Positions 10,131 to 18,143 of a stretch of DNA of 51,587 nucleotides are shown piece after piece; within the stretch, counting starts at the first letter, position 1; each line of letters opens with the position of its first letter. This DNA is from Terriglobia bacterium (GTDB lineage Bacteria; Acidobacteriota; Terriglobia; Terriglobales; Acidobacteriaceae). Made by a program: the position numbers and the translations under genes. The DNA lies in contig JAIQFO010000038.1 in NCBI GenBank assembly GCA_020073215.1, positions 1 through 51,587 of the forward strand, given 5' to 3'. The notes beneath the pieces are model-generated. The model saw only the letters and a program-made list of their open reading frames with translations, searched no databases and was not told where the DNA came from.

Positions 10131-11678
10131 TTACTGCACCGTGAGATTGATCGTGGTTGTATGGCTTAACGCGCCCGATGTCGCGGTTACAACAATCGAT
10201 GCGGTTCCACGATTCGCCTGACTGCCGCCGCAGCCGGTCGAAGCGAGCAGGGATCCCGCAATGAGCGTGCTCGTGAAACCAGCCAGCAGCAGCGAGTACA
10301 GCCCGCGGCGAGCTTTGCGCGCGCCAGCAAAGAAACAGCCAAACAAGCCCACACCAGCCAGCAACGTGCCCATCACACTGGGCCGGCCATAATGTTGCAC
10401 CGAGGTCGAGGTCATCGCCGTCAGCATGCTGGTCACCGCGCCTGGCCCCGGAATCACGGTCGCAGGATTGAGGGTGCAGGTCACACCCGTCGGAGCCGCG
10501 CATGACAGGGTAACCGTGCTGGCAAACCCATTTGCCGGCGTAATGGTGACCGTGAAGTTAGCCGACCCTCCGGCCGCCACCGTGGCATTTTGCGGAGTTG
10601 CCGTCAGTGAGTAATCAAGCGTGGGCGACGTCGCAACCGCGATCGCACCGAACAGGCCGTGACCTTCGTTGGCGAGCCCTGCGGTGAAGTAGAGCGTGTT
10701 CGTATCGCCCGGACCAGCGCCGAACACCAGCGCCCACAACGAAGCGTTCGTGAGGGCTGCCCCGGTCTGATCCTTCAATTGACCGAGGGAGTCTCCGGAC
10801 GTGGGATCAAACGCATTAATTGTGCCGTCTCCGAAATTGCCGATGAGGATGTCATTGCTGAATGCGCCAAACCTGGCGCTTGCCTGGACGACTCCCCAGG
10901 GAGAATTCAGCGAACCGTTCTGCGCATACCGTTCTACGAAGTTTCCTTCCAGGTCAAAGATATCGACGATGCCGTTCCCGGCCGCGTTCACAGGGTCGTG
11001 CTTGGCCGCATCCTGCACGGCGTAAGTTACGAACACCTGATTTCCTACGGGCTGGATGTTGAAAGGCGCATAGCCGGCGGGAAGGCCCGGATCGGTGAAC
11101 GATCCCGGAGGCGCCAGCGGCGCGAACGATTGCGTGTACGGTTCGATCAACCCGCTGTGAAAATTCGCGACGACAAGATAGGTCGCGCAACAAGCAGGAC
11201 TCAGGATCGCCATTCCCTTGTAGACAGCACCGGCCGTCGAGTGATCGACAGCGAGGATCGCATTCCCCGTCCCGTTCCAGCCGGAGATGGTCCCATCTTC
11301 CGTAGCAAAGAGAAACTGGCTCGACGCCCCTCCAACGATGAATCCGCCCGTTGTGTTGATGACAGTCCCGGTGGGAGTGGCCGGCGATCCGGTTCCGCGA
11401 GGAGCCGGAATCAGCACGGGAGCAAACTGCGTAACGCCGTTGGCATCGTAAACAGTCGAGTAACCGCTGTTATTGTCGGAGATCCAGAATGGCTGGCCGG
11501 GGAAGAAGGAGATTCCCCAGGGGTTGATGAGTTTGGGGTCGGTGTGTGCGGCCGCCCCGGCCATGTCAGAGACCAGATTCGTTTGCTGGTAGGAGTTGGT
11601 CTGTGCGACGGCACTCATCACGCCGAAAAACAGGGCTAACCCGCGAATGGCTGCCTGGAATACAATCTTGCGCTTCAT
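10131..11678 (-). CDS. TIGR03118 family secreted protein with Ig-like domain
   Basis: Start ATG 11678 is preceded by GGAGG. 515 residues: signal peptide (VFQAAIRGLALFFGVMSAVAQ), then a beta-propeller-like region with the blocks NLVSDMAGAAAHTDPKLINPW and GNFGDGTINAFDP, typical of TIGR03118. Residues about 370-430 form an Ig-like bacterial repeat (SLTATPQNATVAAGGSANF). A hydrophobic segment (GTLLAGVGLFGCFFAGARKAR, then LYSLLLAGFTSTLIAGSLL) and another short Ig-like tail follow. It lies 190 nt downstream of the DUF3455 gene and may share the promoter element at 12704. The function of the family is not known to me; it is extracytoplasmic. Confidence 0.75.
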   Translation of the reverse strand: MKRKIVFQAAIRGLALFFGVMSAVAQTNSYQQTNLVSDMAGAAAHTDPKLINPWGISFFPGQPFWISDNNSGYSTVYDANGVTQFAPVLIPAPRGTGSPATPTGTVINTTGGFIVGGASSQFLFATEDGTISGWNGTGNAILAVDHSTAGAVYKGMAILSPACCATYLVVANFHSGLIEPYTQSFAPLAPPGSFTDPGLPAGYAPFNIQPVGNQVFVTYAVQDAAKHDPVNAAGNGIVDIFDLEGNFVERYAQNGSLNSPWGVVQASARFGAFSNDILIGNFGDGTINAFDPTSGDSLGQLKDQTGAALTNASLWALVFGAGPGDTNTLYFTAGLANEGHGLFGAIAVATSPTLDYSLTATPQNATVAAGGSANFTVTITPANGFASTVTLSCAAPTGVTCTLNPATVIPGPGAVTSMLTAMTSTSVQHYGRPSVMGTLLAGVGLFGCFFAGARKARRGLYSLLLAGFTSTLIAGSLLASTGCGGSQANRGTASIVVTATSGALSHTTTINLTVQ

Positions 11679-11868
11679 AACTCCTCCGTTTTGTCGTTCT
11701 TGTCGCAAGTGGAATGTGCGGATTTGGTTGATCTCCCGCTGCTGCCGAGGTGTTGTGGTTCCCCGACATCGCTTAGCTTTGACCAGCGGGCGTGCGCGCG
11801 AAGAGCACCAACGCTGGTGCGACCTTCGCGTGCACATTCCGCCCCTTCGGTTAAGGAAAGTGGATCTA

Positions 11869-12531
11869 CTAGTTGTCCGCTCGGAAGAAGTAGTAGTCGG
11901 CCGTGTAGGGCACGAGCTGAGTCTGACCCACGGTGCAGGCGCTGGTAGGAACAGCTCCGCCGTTGGTGTTCAGACGTTGGATGAAGGTGGTCTTGAACAG
12001 GAGGCTACCGCCCGTGGGCCCCTTCTTGTTCCCCACTGACTGCAACAAGAGGCACTGAATCGAGCCGCTATTCGGGCAACTCGCGACGTTGGGGTCAGGG
12101 TTGATTCCGTTCACCCTTACCGCCCACACCCGGCTGCTATCGAGGGAACTCTGCCACGTCGCGTTCCCACTCAGAGGGGGGACGATGCCCGGCTTCGGGT
12201 TTTCATTGATGCTCTGGAAGTGCGTGATGATCTGGAACTGCGCTCCGAAGAGATCCGTAAACAGGGTGGCTTCGGGGCGGGCGGTGGGATTCCAGGCAGT
12301 GCCACCAGTGCTCGTCGGCAGGCAAGTATAGCCCTGGCTGCCGAAGGCGTGGCCGACCAAATATGCAGAGTTTCCTGCCTGTACTGCAATCGTGTCCGGA
12401 ACGGGTGGAGGCGTGACTTGCGCCGCCGCATGGTTGACTGTGCCGAAGGCACATGCGAGCACGAGCGCGGCCGCAAACAGGCTCCGAACTCGCGCAGTCT
12501 TTATGGTCTGCCGACCAATGTTGTAGCTCAT
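11869..12531 (-). CDS. DUF3455 domain-containing secreted protein
   Basis: 220 residues with a signal peptide ending near VNHAAAQ. The mature part has the DUF3455 pattern: PDTIAVQAGNSAYLVGHAFG, QGYTCLP, a central ATLFTDLFG block and a C-terminal PYTADYYFFRA. Four cysteines (in YTC, ASC, IQC and SAC) could form disulfides. ATG 12531 follows a GGAGAACAAATAG leader that is nearly identical to the leader of the gene at 18144. The promoter-like element at 12704-12739 lies about 170 nt upstream and points at this gene. Function unknown; it is secreted and apparently under the local ECF sigma factor. Confidence 0.8.
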   Translation of the reverse strand: MSYNIGRQTIKTARVRSLFAAALVLACAFGTVNHAAAQVTPPPVPDTIAVQAGNSAYLVGHAFGSQGYTCLPTSTGGTAWNPTARPEATLFTDLFGAQFQIITHFQSINENPKPGIVPPLSGNATWQSSLDSSRVWAVRVNGINPDPNVASCPNSGSIQCLLLQSVGNKKGPTGGSLLFKTTFIQRLNTNGGAVPTSACTVGQTQLVPYTADYYFFRADN

Positions 12532-12618
12532 CTATTTGTTCTCCAGTTCTATGTGTTATGTCTAGTGTTAGAAACGGTTGAGGTTGTTAAGACAAACAAC
12601 TAGCTCGGAGGCTTGTCT
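12532..12618 (-). promoter_or_regulatory. Conserved leader (copy 1) upstream of the DUF3455 gene
   Basis: The 80 or so bases before ATG 12531 align without gaps with those before ATG 18144. By eye about four in five positions match, including CGAGC, AGTTGT, CTAACA or TTAACA, CTCA, CCGTT and the run ACTGGAGAACAAATA next to the start. A shorter version of its upstream part is also present near 15355-15382. It may be a shared untranslated leader or regulatory RNA element; function unknown. Confidence 0.6.
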
Positions 12619-12703
12619 TGTCACCGCTTGCAAAGCAAAACAGCCATACAGAGGTTTAATTGTTATTGTCTCTACGAAACGAGTACTTGGAAGGCGTAAC
12701 TGG

Positions 12704-12739
12704 CCTCACTAGACATGACGAGATTCCGGTGGATTTTGC
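12704..12739 (-). promoter_or_regulatory. ECF-type promoter element, copy 1
   Basis: Read on the minus strand, it begins GCAAAATCCACC and ends ATGTCTAGTGAGG. It matches three other elements at 15481, 17862 and 20585 with identical length. A -35-like block (AAATCC) and a -10-like block (GTCTAG) are separated by 16 nt, as in ECF sigma promoters. It points to the DUF3455/TIGR03118 genes. A CGTTCCGCGCGATCGT-like stretch further upstream is shared with copies 3 and 4. Confidence 0.7.
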
Positions 12740-12918
12740 TTTTGTGGAGGGCCCTTCTATTCGTGATGCCAGGGAGACGATCGCGCGGAACGCATAATTC
12801 GCGTCTCGTCGAAGAGTGGGCGCGCGTGTCGCCTTGACGCCACCGCGCGTCTTCAGTGTTTATGCGTGGAGGTGGTTACTGCGGGACTCACTATTTCTTA
12901 CGATCACCACCCGCGGGC

Positions 12919-13329
12919 CTAGTTCTTCACCACCAACTTCATATTCATGTCATCGTGTCCGCGGCCGCATTTAACGGTGCATTCGATCAGATACTCTCCC
13001 GGTTGTTGCGGAGCGGTGAGTGCATAGTCCTGCGTGCCTTCCTTCAAGCGAATGTCCCAGCCTTGCTCACGCAGTCTCTTCACGACGAAGCTGTGCACGG
13101 AGCCGTCTCGCGCCGCTTCTCCTCCGAAGTGCGAGGTGATTCTAAGAACAATTGGCTCTCCAGGCTTGACGGTGATGACCGGCTTCTTTTCGCCCGGGAC
13201 CTTGAATGTATTGTCCCGATCGGCGATCACTTGAATCACGCGCCCGCCGGACTGGGCACTGGCAGAAAATGCGCTTCCTGCCCATAGGCTCATCAACATT
13301 AATAGAGGTATGGCTCTTCGCAAATCCAC
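12919..13329 (-). CDS. Periplasmic cupredoxin with CuA-type copper motif
   Basis: GTG 13329 is chosen because AAGGAG lies about 5 nt upstream; an ATG at 13389 lacks this. 136 residues: signal peptide (RRAIPLLMLMSLWAGSAFSASAQ), then a cupredoxin fold. His79 in VHSF together with Cys117, Cys121, His125 and Met128 (CTVKCGRGHDDM) reproduces the CxxxCxxxHxxM pattern of the binuclear CuA site of cytochrome oxidase subunit II and nitrous oxide reductase. No oxidase or N2OR partner is present. It is the last gene after haem-binding, porin and cytochrome c genes, so a role in periplasmic electron transfer or copper handling is likely. Confidence 0.8.
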   Translation of the reverse strand: MDLRRAIPLLMLMSLWAGSAFSASAQSGGRVIQVIADRDNTFKVPGEKKPVITVKPGEPIVLRITSHFGGEAARDGSVHSFVVKRLREQGWDIRLKEGTQDYALTAPQQPGEYLIECTVKCGRGHDDMNMKLVVKN

Positions 13330-13391
13330 AGTAGCTCCTTTTCTTTTATGGGGTGATGTTTCATCCCGTCCTTTTTGCGGGACATTCACTT

Positions 13392-13685
13392 TTATTTGGT
13401 CGCCTCGGAAGATGTAACTTTGGCGGGAGAACTATCCGCCAGGTACTGGAGGATCGCCTGCGACTCCTCCGCCGTCATATTCGCCCGAACCCGCATGTGC
13501 ATGACAATGGTGGCAGTCATGTGTGGAGAATACTGACGCACGGCGGAGTGGCACCGCATGCAATTGTTCTTGTATGCATCGTCAGGGTCCACGGTTGCTT
13601 TCGCGGAGTTGTTCCCTGCGACCACTGGTAGCGCCGTTAGGCAGAGAAGCAAGAAGGTGAGCAAGTTTTTCATTGTCGGACTCAT
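13392..13685 (-). CDS. Small monohaem cytochrome c
   Basis: 97 residues; the start is ATG 13685 or ATG 13673. A signal peptide (MKNLLTFLLLCLTALPVVAG) is followed by one CMRCH haem-attachment motif and downstream methionines (HMTATIVMHMRVRANM) that could give the distal ligand. The C-terminal AEESQAILQYLAD resembles the last helix of class I cytochromes c. Its ATG begins 2 nt after the stop of the porin gene, which suggests translational coupling. It should carry electrons in the periplasm, perhaps to the adjacent CuA-type protein. Confidence 0.8.
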   Translation of the reverse strand: MSPTMKNLLTFLLLCLTALPVVAGNNSAKATVDPDDAYKNNCMRCHSAVRQYSPHMTATIVMHMRVRANMTAEESQAILQYLADSSPAKVTSSEATK

Positions 13686-13687
13686 TT

Positions 13688-14719
13688 CTAAAATGATGCG
13701 AAACGGTAAGTCAGACCCACCGTTACGATGTTGTGGTTGTCCCCTTGGGCGAAATTGCGCCCGTAGGAGGCATTGAAGCGCACTCCGCTAGAGAGCGAGT
13801 AGGTCCACCCAAGCGTGGTGCGACTGGTATTGCGTTCCGGAAGCTCGTCCAGCAATGTTTGAGCGATGCCAGGCACACGGTACTGTTCACCTCGAACGGC
13901 CAGCAGAGAATTTCGCAAAAATGGGCTCCTCCCTAATCTGTCCAGGCGATATGCTGCTTCCACCCAGTAGCCCCTGCCGAGCATCGTTGTCTGAATCGCC
14001 TCCGCGCGAAGATCGAGTGGAATCCTTCTTAGATTCCAAGTCACGTCGGTCCCCATCATGTTGTAATGGCTGTCGGCGAGCACGCGGCTGAACGACACTC
14101 CCACCTCAAGTCGATTGCCTGGAAAGAACAGGCTGGCACGTGTGCCGGCCCGGCGGTCCGCCGCGAGCTGGTTGTTTTTCATGGACGCAGAGAAATAGGT
14201 GGCATACGTAAGGTCCATTCCAGACGTCAGCCGCGCCGAGCCACGAGCCATCGCGCCATTGCTCGAATTGTCGTTCATCGCGAAGATGATGGGCTCGTCA
14301 GCCAGGTTGCGTATCCACATCGGGTGAAGGCGCTCGCGGTAAATGCCGAACGGTGTGAGAAACCGTCCTGCGGTGAACGTCAGATTGGGGTGGACAATGT
14401 AGCTCAGTTGCATATATTCAATGCCGTGAGCCACCACTGCCGGCCCCCACTGTCCGTCACTGTGAGTCACGTCCGTAGCCATGTCGAACTCCGACTCAAT
14501 TAACAACTTGCGCCCCAAGGGCAGAAGCAGGATTGGATCGACCTCCGGAGAGAGCGTCCGAGCGCCACTTTCAAATGTAGATTGGAAGCTGACAACGCCC
14601 GTGATTACGGGAATTGGCAACTCGGGTTGAGCGTCAGTCGGTTGCTGCGCGTAGAGCACCGGCACAAGGGCAGTCGAAGCTGCAAACAGGATTGAGAGCG
14701 TTCGTTTTAGTATTCTCAA
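13688..14719 (-). CDS. Outer-membrane beta-barrel (porin-like) protein
   Basis: 343 residues: signal peptide (LSILFAASTALVPVLYAQ), then alternating beta-strand sequence ending in YRFASF, the terminal aromatic typical of BAM-inserted barrels. Blocks such as TAGRFLTPFGIYRERLHP resemble phosphate-selective-porin or alginate-export-like proteins. It starts inside the upstream haem-binding gene (4-nt ATGA overlap) and is followed 2 nt later by the cytochrome gene. It is thus the outer-membrane part of an apparent redox operon. The substrate cannot be read from sequence. Confidence 0.75.
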   Translation of the reverse strand: MRILKRTLSILFAASTALVPVLYAQQPTDAQPELPIPVITGVVSFQSTFESGARTLSPEVDPILLLPLGRKLLIESEFDMATDVTHSDGQWGPAVVAHGIEYMQLSYIVHPNLTFTAGRFLTPFGIYRERLHPMWIRNLADEPIIFAMNDNSSNGAMARGSARLTSGMDLTYATYFSASMKNNQLAADRRAGTRASLFFPGNRLEVGVSFSRVLADSHYNMMGTDVTWNLRRIPLDLRAEAIQTTMLGRGYWVEAAYRLDRLGRSPFLRNSLLAVRGEQYRVPGIAQTLLDELPERNTSRTTLGWTYSLSSGVRFNASYGRNFAQGDNHNIVTVGLTYRFASF

Positions 14720-15255
14720 GGTTGTCGAGATCCTTTCCGGTAGGGTTGTTGCGCGTCGTTTGAGCTGGTCATGGTTTCCGCCCTGCCTGCCGGCTCACCA
14801 GCCTGCAGCGAGGGCGCGGCTTGCGGGACCGCCGCCCAATCGCAGATCAATTTGACATCCTGCTTTGAGAGCCTGGCCTTGTGATGGATGAGTGTGTACG
14901 CGCGGAGTGGCATGCTCCCGTCGGAAACCGCATCACAAATTTCCATGCGCTCGTTCGCGGACTGGGGTTGCCTCGCCCATTCCGAGAAATCGAGCTTCTC
15001 CAGGCCACGGCTGACATCTCTCGATAAGAACCACGATACGGGTGCGACCCGGCCATACCATGGCCAGTTCGTGTGCCTGGAGTGGCAATCCTGGCACGAG
15101 CGATCGAGAATCGCGCCCACGTGCGGGTCGATGACCTGCGCCAGGCGAATCCCGCTTACTGGCACGGGGCTTCGCTTTACGACAGTCGGAACGAACTGCA
15201 TGCCAACAAACGCAAACCCAATCAGGACAGCCATCCGGCTCAATACCCGCTGCAT
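14716..15255 (-). CDS. Haem-binding domain (Haem_bd) periplasmic protein
   Basis: 179 residues with an N-terminal membrane anchor or signal (VLSRMAVLIGFAFVGMQF). CQDCH is followed by SRHTNWPWYGRVAPVSWFL, DVSRGLEKLDFSEW and a C-terminal SKQDVKLICDWA; this is the usual pattern of the Haem_bd domain that carries one c-type haem. The last ~35 residues are polar and variable. It is the first gene of the haem-binding, porin, cytochrome c and cupredoxin series. The promoter element at 15481-15516 lies about 225 nt upstream. Confidence 0.8.
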   Translation of the reverse strand: MQRVLSRMAVLIGFAFVGMQFVPTVVKRSPVPVSGIRLAQVIDPHVGAILDRSCQDCHSRHTNWPWYGRVAPVSWFLSRDVSRGLEKLDFSEWARQPQSANERMEICDAVSDGSMPLRAYTLIHHKARLSKQDVKLICDWAAVPQAAPSLQAGEPAGRAETMTSSNDAQQPYRKGSRQP

Positions 15256-15354
15256 TGTGTTACCCCGTCAAGATTCCCTCCATGACCCAGGCCACCGCCT
15301 ACTCCAACCGGCCGAAGCCGTTGTCGGCAGATGCCCGAATCGCCAGGGACTCGT

Positions 15355-15382
15355 CATTAAGACAACACAACTAGCTCGAAGG
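15355..15382 (-). promoter_or_regulatory. Partial copy of the conserved leader
   Basis: On the minus strand this reads CCTTCGAGCTAGTTGTGTTG then TCTTAA. It matches the first third of the leader elements at 12532-12618 and 18064-18143. It lies between the promoter-like element at 15481 and the haem-binding gene. The homology ends about 100 nt before the start codon, where the sequence becomes unrelated. Confidence 0.5.
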
Positions 15383-15480
15383 CTGCTCGCCGTACCACTA
15401 TGTACGAATCAAAAATGGCCTTACATGTGACAAGTTGTTAGTGTCTCTTCTGTTAACAATTATTTGGAAGGCCTAATCGG

Positions 15481-15516
15481 CCTCATTAGACATGACGAGA
15501 TCTCGGCGGAATTTGC
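15481..15516 (-). promoter_or_regulatory. ECF-type promoter element, copy 2
   Basis: On the minus strand it begins GCAAATTCCGCC and ends ATGTCTAATGAGG, with the same 36-nt length and 16-nt spacer as copies 1, 3 and 4. It points to the haem-binding operon. The sequence just downstream (GCCTTCCAA, then AGAGACA and TAACAA) is also similar to that downstream of copy 1. The rest of 15256-15882 shows no gene. Confidence 0.7.
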
Positions 15517-15882
15517 TTTTCGCGGATCATCCCGACGCCGGCTGCGACCGGCGGTTGGCAAAGTCAGAAACCAGCGTCGGTAGTTCATCGACCAAAGGTG
15601 GAGACACGGGTCAGTGCAAGTTACAAACTATTGACAGAGCGCTGACAAAGTTCTTACAAGCGGAGAGTATTCACAATCATCCAATCCGCAGGCACCGGGG
15701 AGGGGCCTTAGAATTGAGATTCGCAAAGGCACCACACTTTTTTCTCGCGGAAAATAGAGCTGGTCGGGTGGACAGTTATGACGCTACTGTCCAACGGCGA
15801 TCCGGATTCAACGTCCCACTTCCCGTCACCGGTACTGTGGCCTTTGCCGACCGCCCCCACGATTCTGACCAGGCATAACAGG

Positions 15883-16632
15883 ATGTCGAATACCTTCACA
15901 ACGACGCGATATGCGTCTCTGTCCCTGAAAGACGTTGTCTGTCTCTGCGCCGGACCTAGTGATGACGCAGCCTGGGAGGAGTTCGTTTCCCGAGTTGGAA
16001 AGCCCATCAGCCTCACCATTATGCGCACAGCCTCCCTGTGGGGCCAGGCTTCTCGGTCCCTGGTGGAGGACCTCGTCCAAGCAACCTACCTCAAACTCTG
16101 GGAAGACGGCTGCCGCCTGCTGCGGGACTTTGCTATCCTGCACCCCGAAGCTATTCTGGGATACCTAAAGAAGACGGCCGCCAATGCTACCCACGACCAT
16201 TTCAAGCATCGCCGTAGCCAAGCATCCGGCGGTGAACAACATCATGTTTCCACGAGCGATGTCGACCCCGAAGCGGGCAAAGAAGTTCATGGGAGCGAAG
16301 AGAAAATCGCTTTCGGAGTCTTCTTGAATGAGATCGATGAACGCCTGAAGCGCAGCTTGACCGGGCCCGACCAGGAGCGCGACCGTATGATTTTCTGGCT
16401 CTACTTCCGGCAAGGGATGAGCACCAAAGAAATTGCCTCCCTGCCGACCATCGGACTGGGTGCCAAGGGAGTTGGCAGCGTCATTGAACGGCTGAAGCAT
16501 GGCATTCGGGAGCAGATCCTTGGGATTCGTTCGGATTCCGACGATGGCGAGGAGCTGGAGCCAAAAGCAAATTCCCTCGAGAACTCGTATTGGTTATATG
16601 GGAGTTCAGAATTTGGGACGTCCATTCGATAA
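15883..16632 (+). CDS. ECF-family RNA polymerase sigma factor
   Basis: ATG 15883 (MSNTFTTTRYASL) is chosen as start because the in-frame upstream part looks non-coding; the ribosome site is weak. About 249 residues. Region 2 is seen in SLVEDLVQATYLKLWEDGCR (core binding and -10 recognition). Region 4 is MIFWLYFRQGMSTKEIASL followed by GAKGVGSVIERLKHGI, the helix-turn-helix that reads the -35 element. The following membrane protein overlaps its 3' end and is probably the cognate anti-sigma factor. Four matching promoter-like elements flank the pair, so these genes are the likely targets. No copy of the element was seen directly upstream of this gene. Confidence 0.85.
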   Translation: MSNTFTTTRYASLSLKDVVCLCAGPSDDAAWEEFVSRVGKPISLTIMRTASLWGQASRSLVEDLVQATYLKLWEDGCRLLRDFAILHPEAILGYLKKTAANATHDHFKHRRSQASGGEQHHVSTSDVDPEAGKEVHGSEEKIAFGVFLNEIDERLKRSLTGPDQERDRMIFWLYFRQGMSTKEIASLPTIGLGAKGVGSVIERLKHGIREQILGIRSDSDDGEELEPKANSLENSYWLYGSSEFGTSIR

Positions 16633-17716
16633 ACATATTGATAGCCAAGAGCTTAACGCTCTCGTGCCCTCCTCTGGGGAGACCGAGCAAGAGCTGCATG
16701 GGCTTTCTCCGGACGCCGTTCGCGAGGCCGACCGTCACTTGGAGACATGCGGGGATTGCAGCAGCAAGGTGTCGAAATACCGGCAGCTGGTGAACCGCTC
16801 CTCGAATGTGGTGGTTTCGGAGGCCGCACCGGCGGGAGCTGACTGTCCCAAAGACAAAGATGTCGACTGGCATGAAGTGGCCGCCGGAATGTGGCCGGAG
16901 TTGAAGGCAAGGCAGTTGATCATGCATGCCGCGCTTTGCGACCACTGCGGACCCCTGCTTCGCGCTGCTACGTCCGTGAACGACGACCCGACTCCTCAGG
17001 AAGAAAAACTGCTGGCGCAACTGAAGGCGCCGTCGCGGCCTGATCCTATCCCTGCACTTGTGCCCGCTCCGCCACCACCATCACCAACTTGGCGGTTCAC
17101 GAGGTGGTTGGTTCCAGCGCTGGCGCTGCTGGTGATCGTCGGAGTGTTAGGCATGAGACCGCCGTCATCACCGACGCCACTCTCCGGGCCGAGGTTTGCC
17201 GAATTCGCGGCCAGTACTCACCGGCAGTACGCGCAGGGGAGTCTTGCGCTTGATGTTCGCTCGGACTCGCAGCAGACGCTCAATGAATGGTTCAAAACGA
17301 AGTCACCATTTTCCCTGGCTTTGCCCGCTTCCCCTGCGCCCCCGGGCGAGGAGCGGCCTTACCGCCTGGAGGGCGCGCGCCTGGTGCACTTCGGCGGCAA
17401 GACTGCTGCCTACATCGCTTACCAAATGCAGACGGGCCCGGTGAGCCTGATGGTGACGCCCGATTCGGTGGCTGTCGCATCAGGAGGAGTCGAAGTCGAT
17501 TTTAAGAAAGTAAACTTCCACTACGGCATGGTCGCGGGTTACAAGGTTGTTACGTGGTCGCAGCACGGACTGACTTACGCCCTGGTTTCCCAGGAAGGAA
17601 ATAGCACGCAGCGGTCCTGTATGGTTTGCCACTCCGCTATCGGAGACCGCGACCTAAGTCACACGCCGACTCCGTTGGGGGCGGTGGGAAACGCTGTGCA
17701 GCCCGTCCTGCAATAA
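16598..17716 (+). CDS. Probable transmembrane anti-sigma factor with a periplasmic CxxCH motif
   Basis: ATG 16598 overlaps the sigma gene by 35 nt; other starts (16499, 16544) are possible. About 372 residues. The cytoplasmic N-terminus has Cys/His-rich segments (HLETCGDCSSK; MHAALCDHCG) like zinc-finger anti-sigma domains. One transmembrane helix lies at about residues 170-187 (LVPALALLVIVGVLGM). The periplasmic part ends with HYGMVAGYKVVTWSQHGLTY and CMVCHS at residues 341-346, a c-type haem attachment motif. This would hold the upstream ECF sigma factor inactive until an envelope signal arrives. The haem-like motif hints at haem or redox sensing, matching the haem and copper proteins in the apparent regulon. 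Confidence 0.7.
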   Translation: MGVQNLGRPFDKHIDSQELNALVPSSGETEQELHGLSPDAVREADRHLETCGDCSSKVSKYRQLVNRSSNVVVSEAAPAGADCPKDKDVDWHEVAAGMWPELKARQLIMHAALCDHCGPLLRAATSVNDDPTPQEEKLLAQLKAPSRPDPIPALVPAPPPPSPTWRFTRWLVPALALLVIVGVLGMRPPSSPTPLSGPRFAEFAASTHRQYAQGSLALDVRSDSQQTLNEWFKTKSPFSLALPASPAPPGEERPYRLEGARLVHFGGKTAAYIAYQMQTGPVSLMVTPDSVAVASGGVEVDFKKVNFHYGMVAGYKVVTWSQHGLTYALVSQEGNSTQRSCMVCHSAIGDRDLSHTPTPLGAVGNAVQPVLQ

Positions 17717-17861
17717 CTGCTTCTAGGCATAGACAATCCCTGGGCGCGCCCGCCCTCGACAGGCAGAAAGCGCGTTGCCCGGCCTTCGACGTGCTTCTTC
17801 GTTTCGCGCGATCGTAAGGGCATCTCTTTTACGCAACGAATAAATTTGCTTACACGAAAAA

Positions 17862-17897
17862 GCAACCTCCGAGAAAATCTCGTCATGACTAGTGAGG
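17862..17897 (+). promoter_or_regulatory. ECF-type promoter element, copy 3
   Basis: It begins GCAACCTCCGAG and ends CGTCATGACTAGTGAGG, with a 16-nt spacer between the -35-like and -10-like blocks. It is about 245 nt before ATG 18144. The 100 nt upstream (CTTCGTTTCGCGCGATCGT, an ACGCAACGAATAA stretch) are also similar to the region upstream of copy 4. Confidence 0.7.
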
Positions 17898-18023
17898 GTA
17901 AGACCGGGAAGTAACCTAAGGGCGGTGGCCCATCTTTGTCGGGGGCACGAACATAAACCCTGAAAAACGTGCCCGTCGCTCGTGTCGCGGGCTGGCCTGC
18001 CCTTCGACGTCGATCAGGGCACG

Positions 18024-18046
18024 CTCGTTCGTGGTTGTCGAACGAG
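18024..18046 (+). promoter_or_regulatory. Leader hairpin upstream of the choice-of-anchor-D gene
   Basis: CTCGTTCG and CGAACGAG form a perfect 8-bp stem with a 7-nt loop. A second 7-bp stem (GGGCACG at 17943-17949 with CGTGCCC at 17968-17974) lies just upstream. Both are between the promoter element at 17862 and the start at 18144. No T-run follows, so this is leader structure and not a classic terminator. Confidence 0.45.
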
Positions 18047-18063
18047 GTTTCAGGCTGCGGACA

Positions 18064-18143
18064 CCTTCGAGCCAGTTGTGCGTCCTAACAGCCTCACCCG
18101 TTCGTAATACCTGAAATAAGACAGAGGACTGGAGAACAAATAA
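18064..18143 (+). promoter_or_regulatory. Conserved leader (copy 2) upstream of the choice-of-anchor-D gene
   Basis: Gap-free match to the 12532-12618 leader, including the start-proximal ACTGGAGAACAAATA and even the first two codons (ATGAGC). It supplies the ribosome site GGAG. It may be a duplicated regulatory cassette. Confidence 0.6.
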
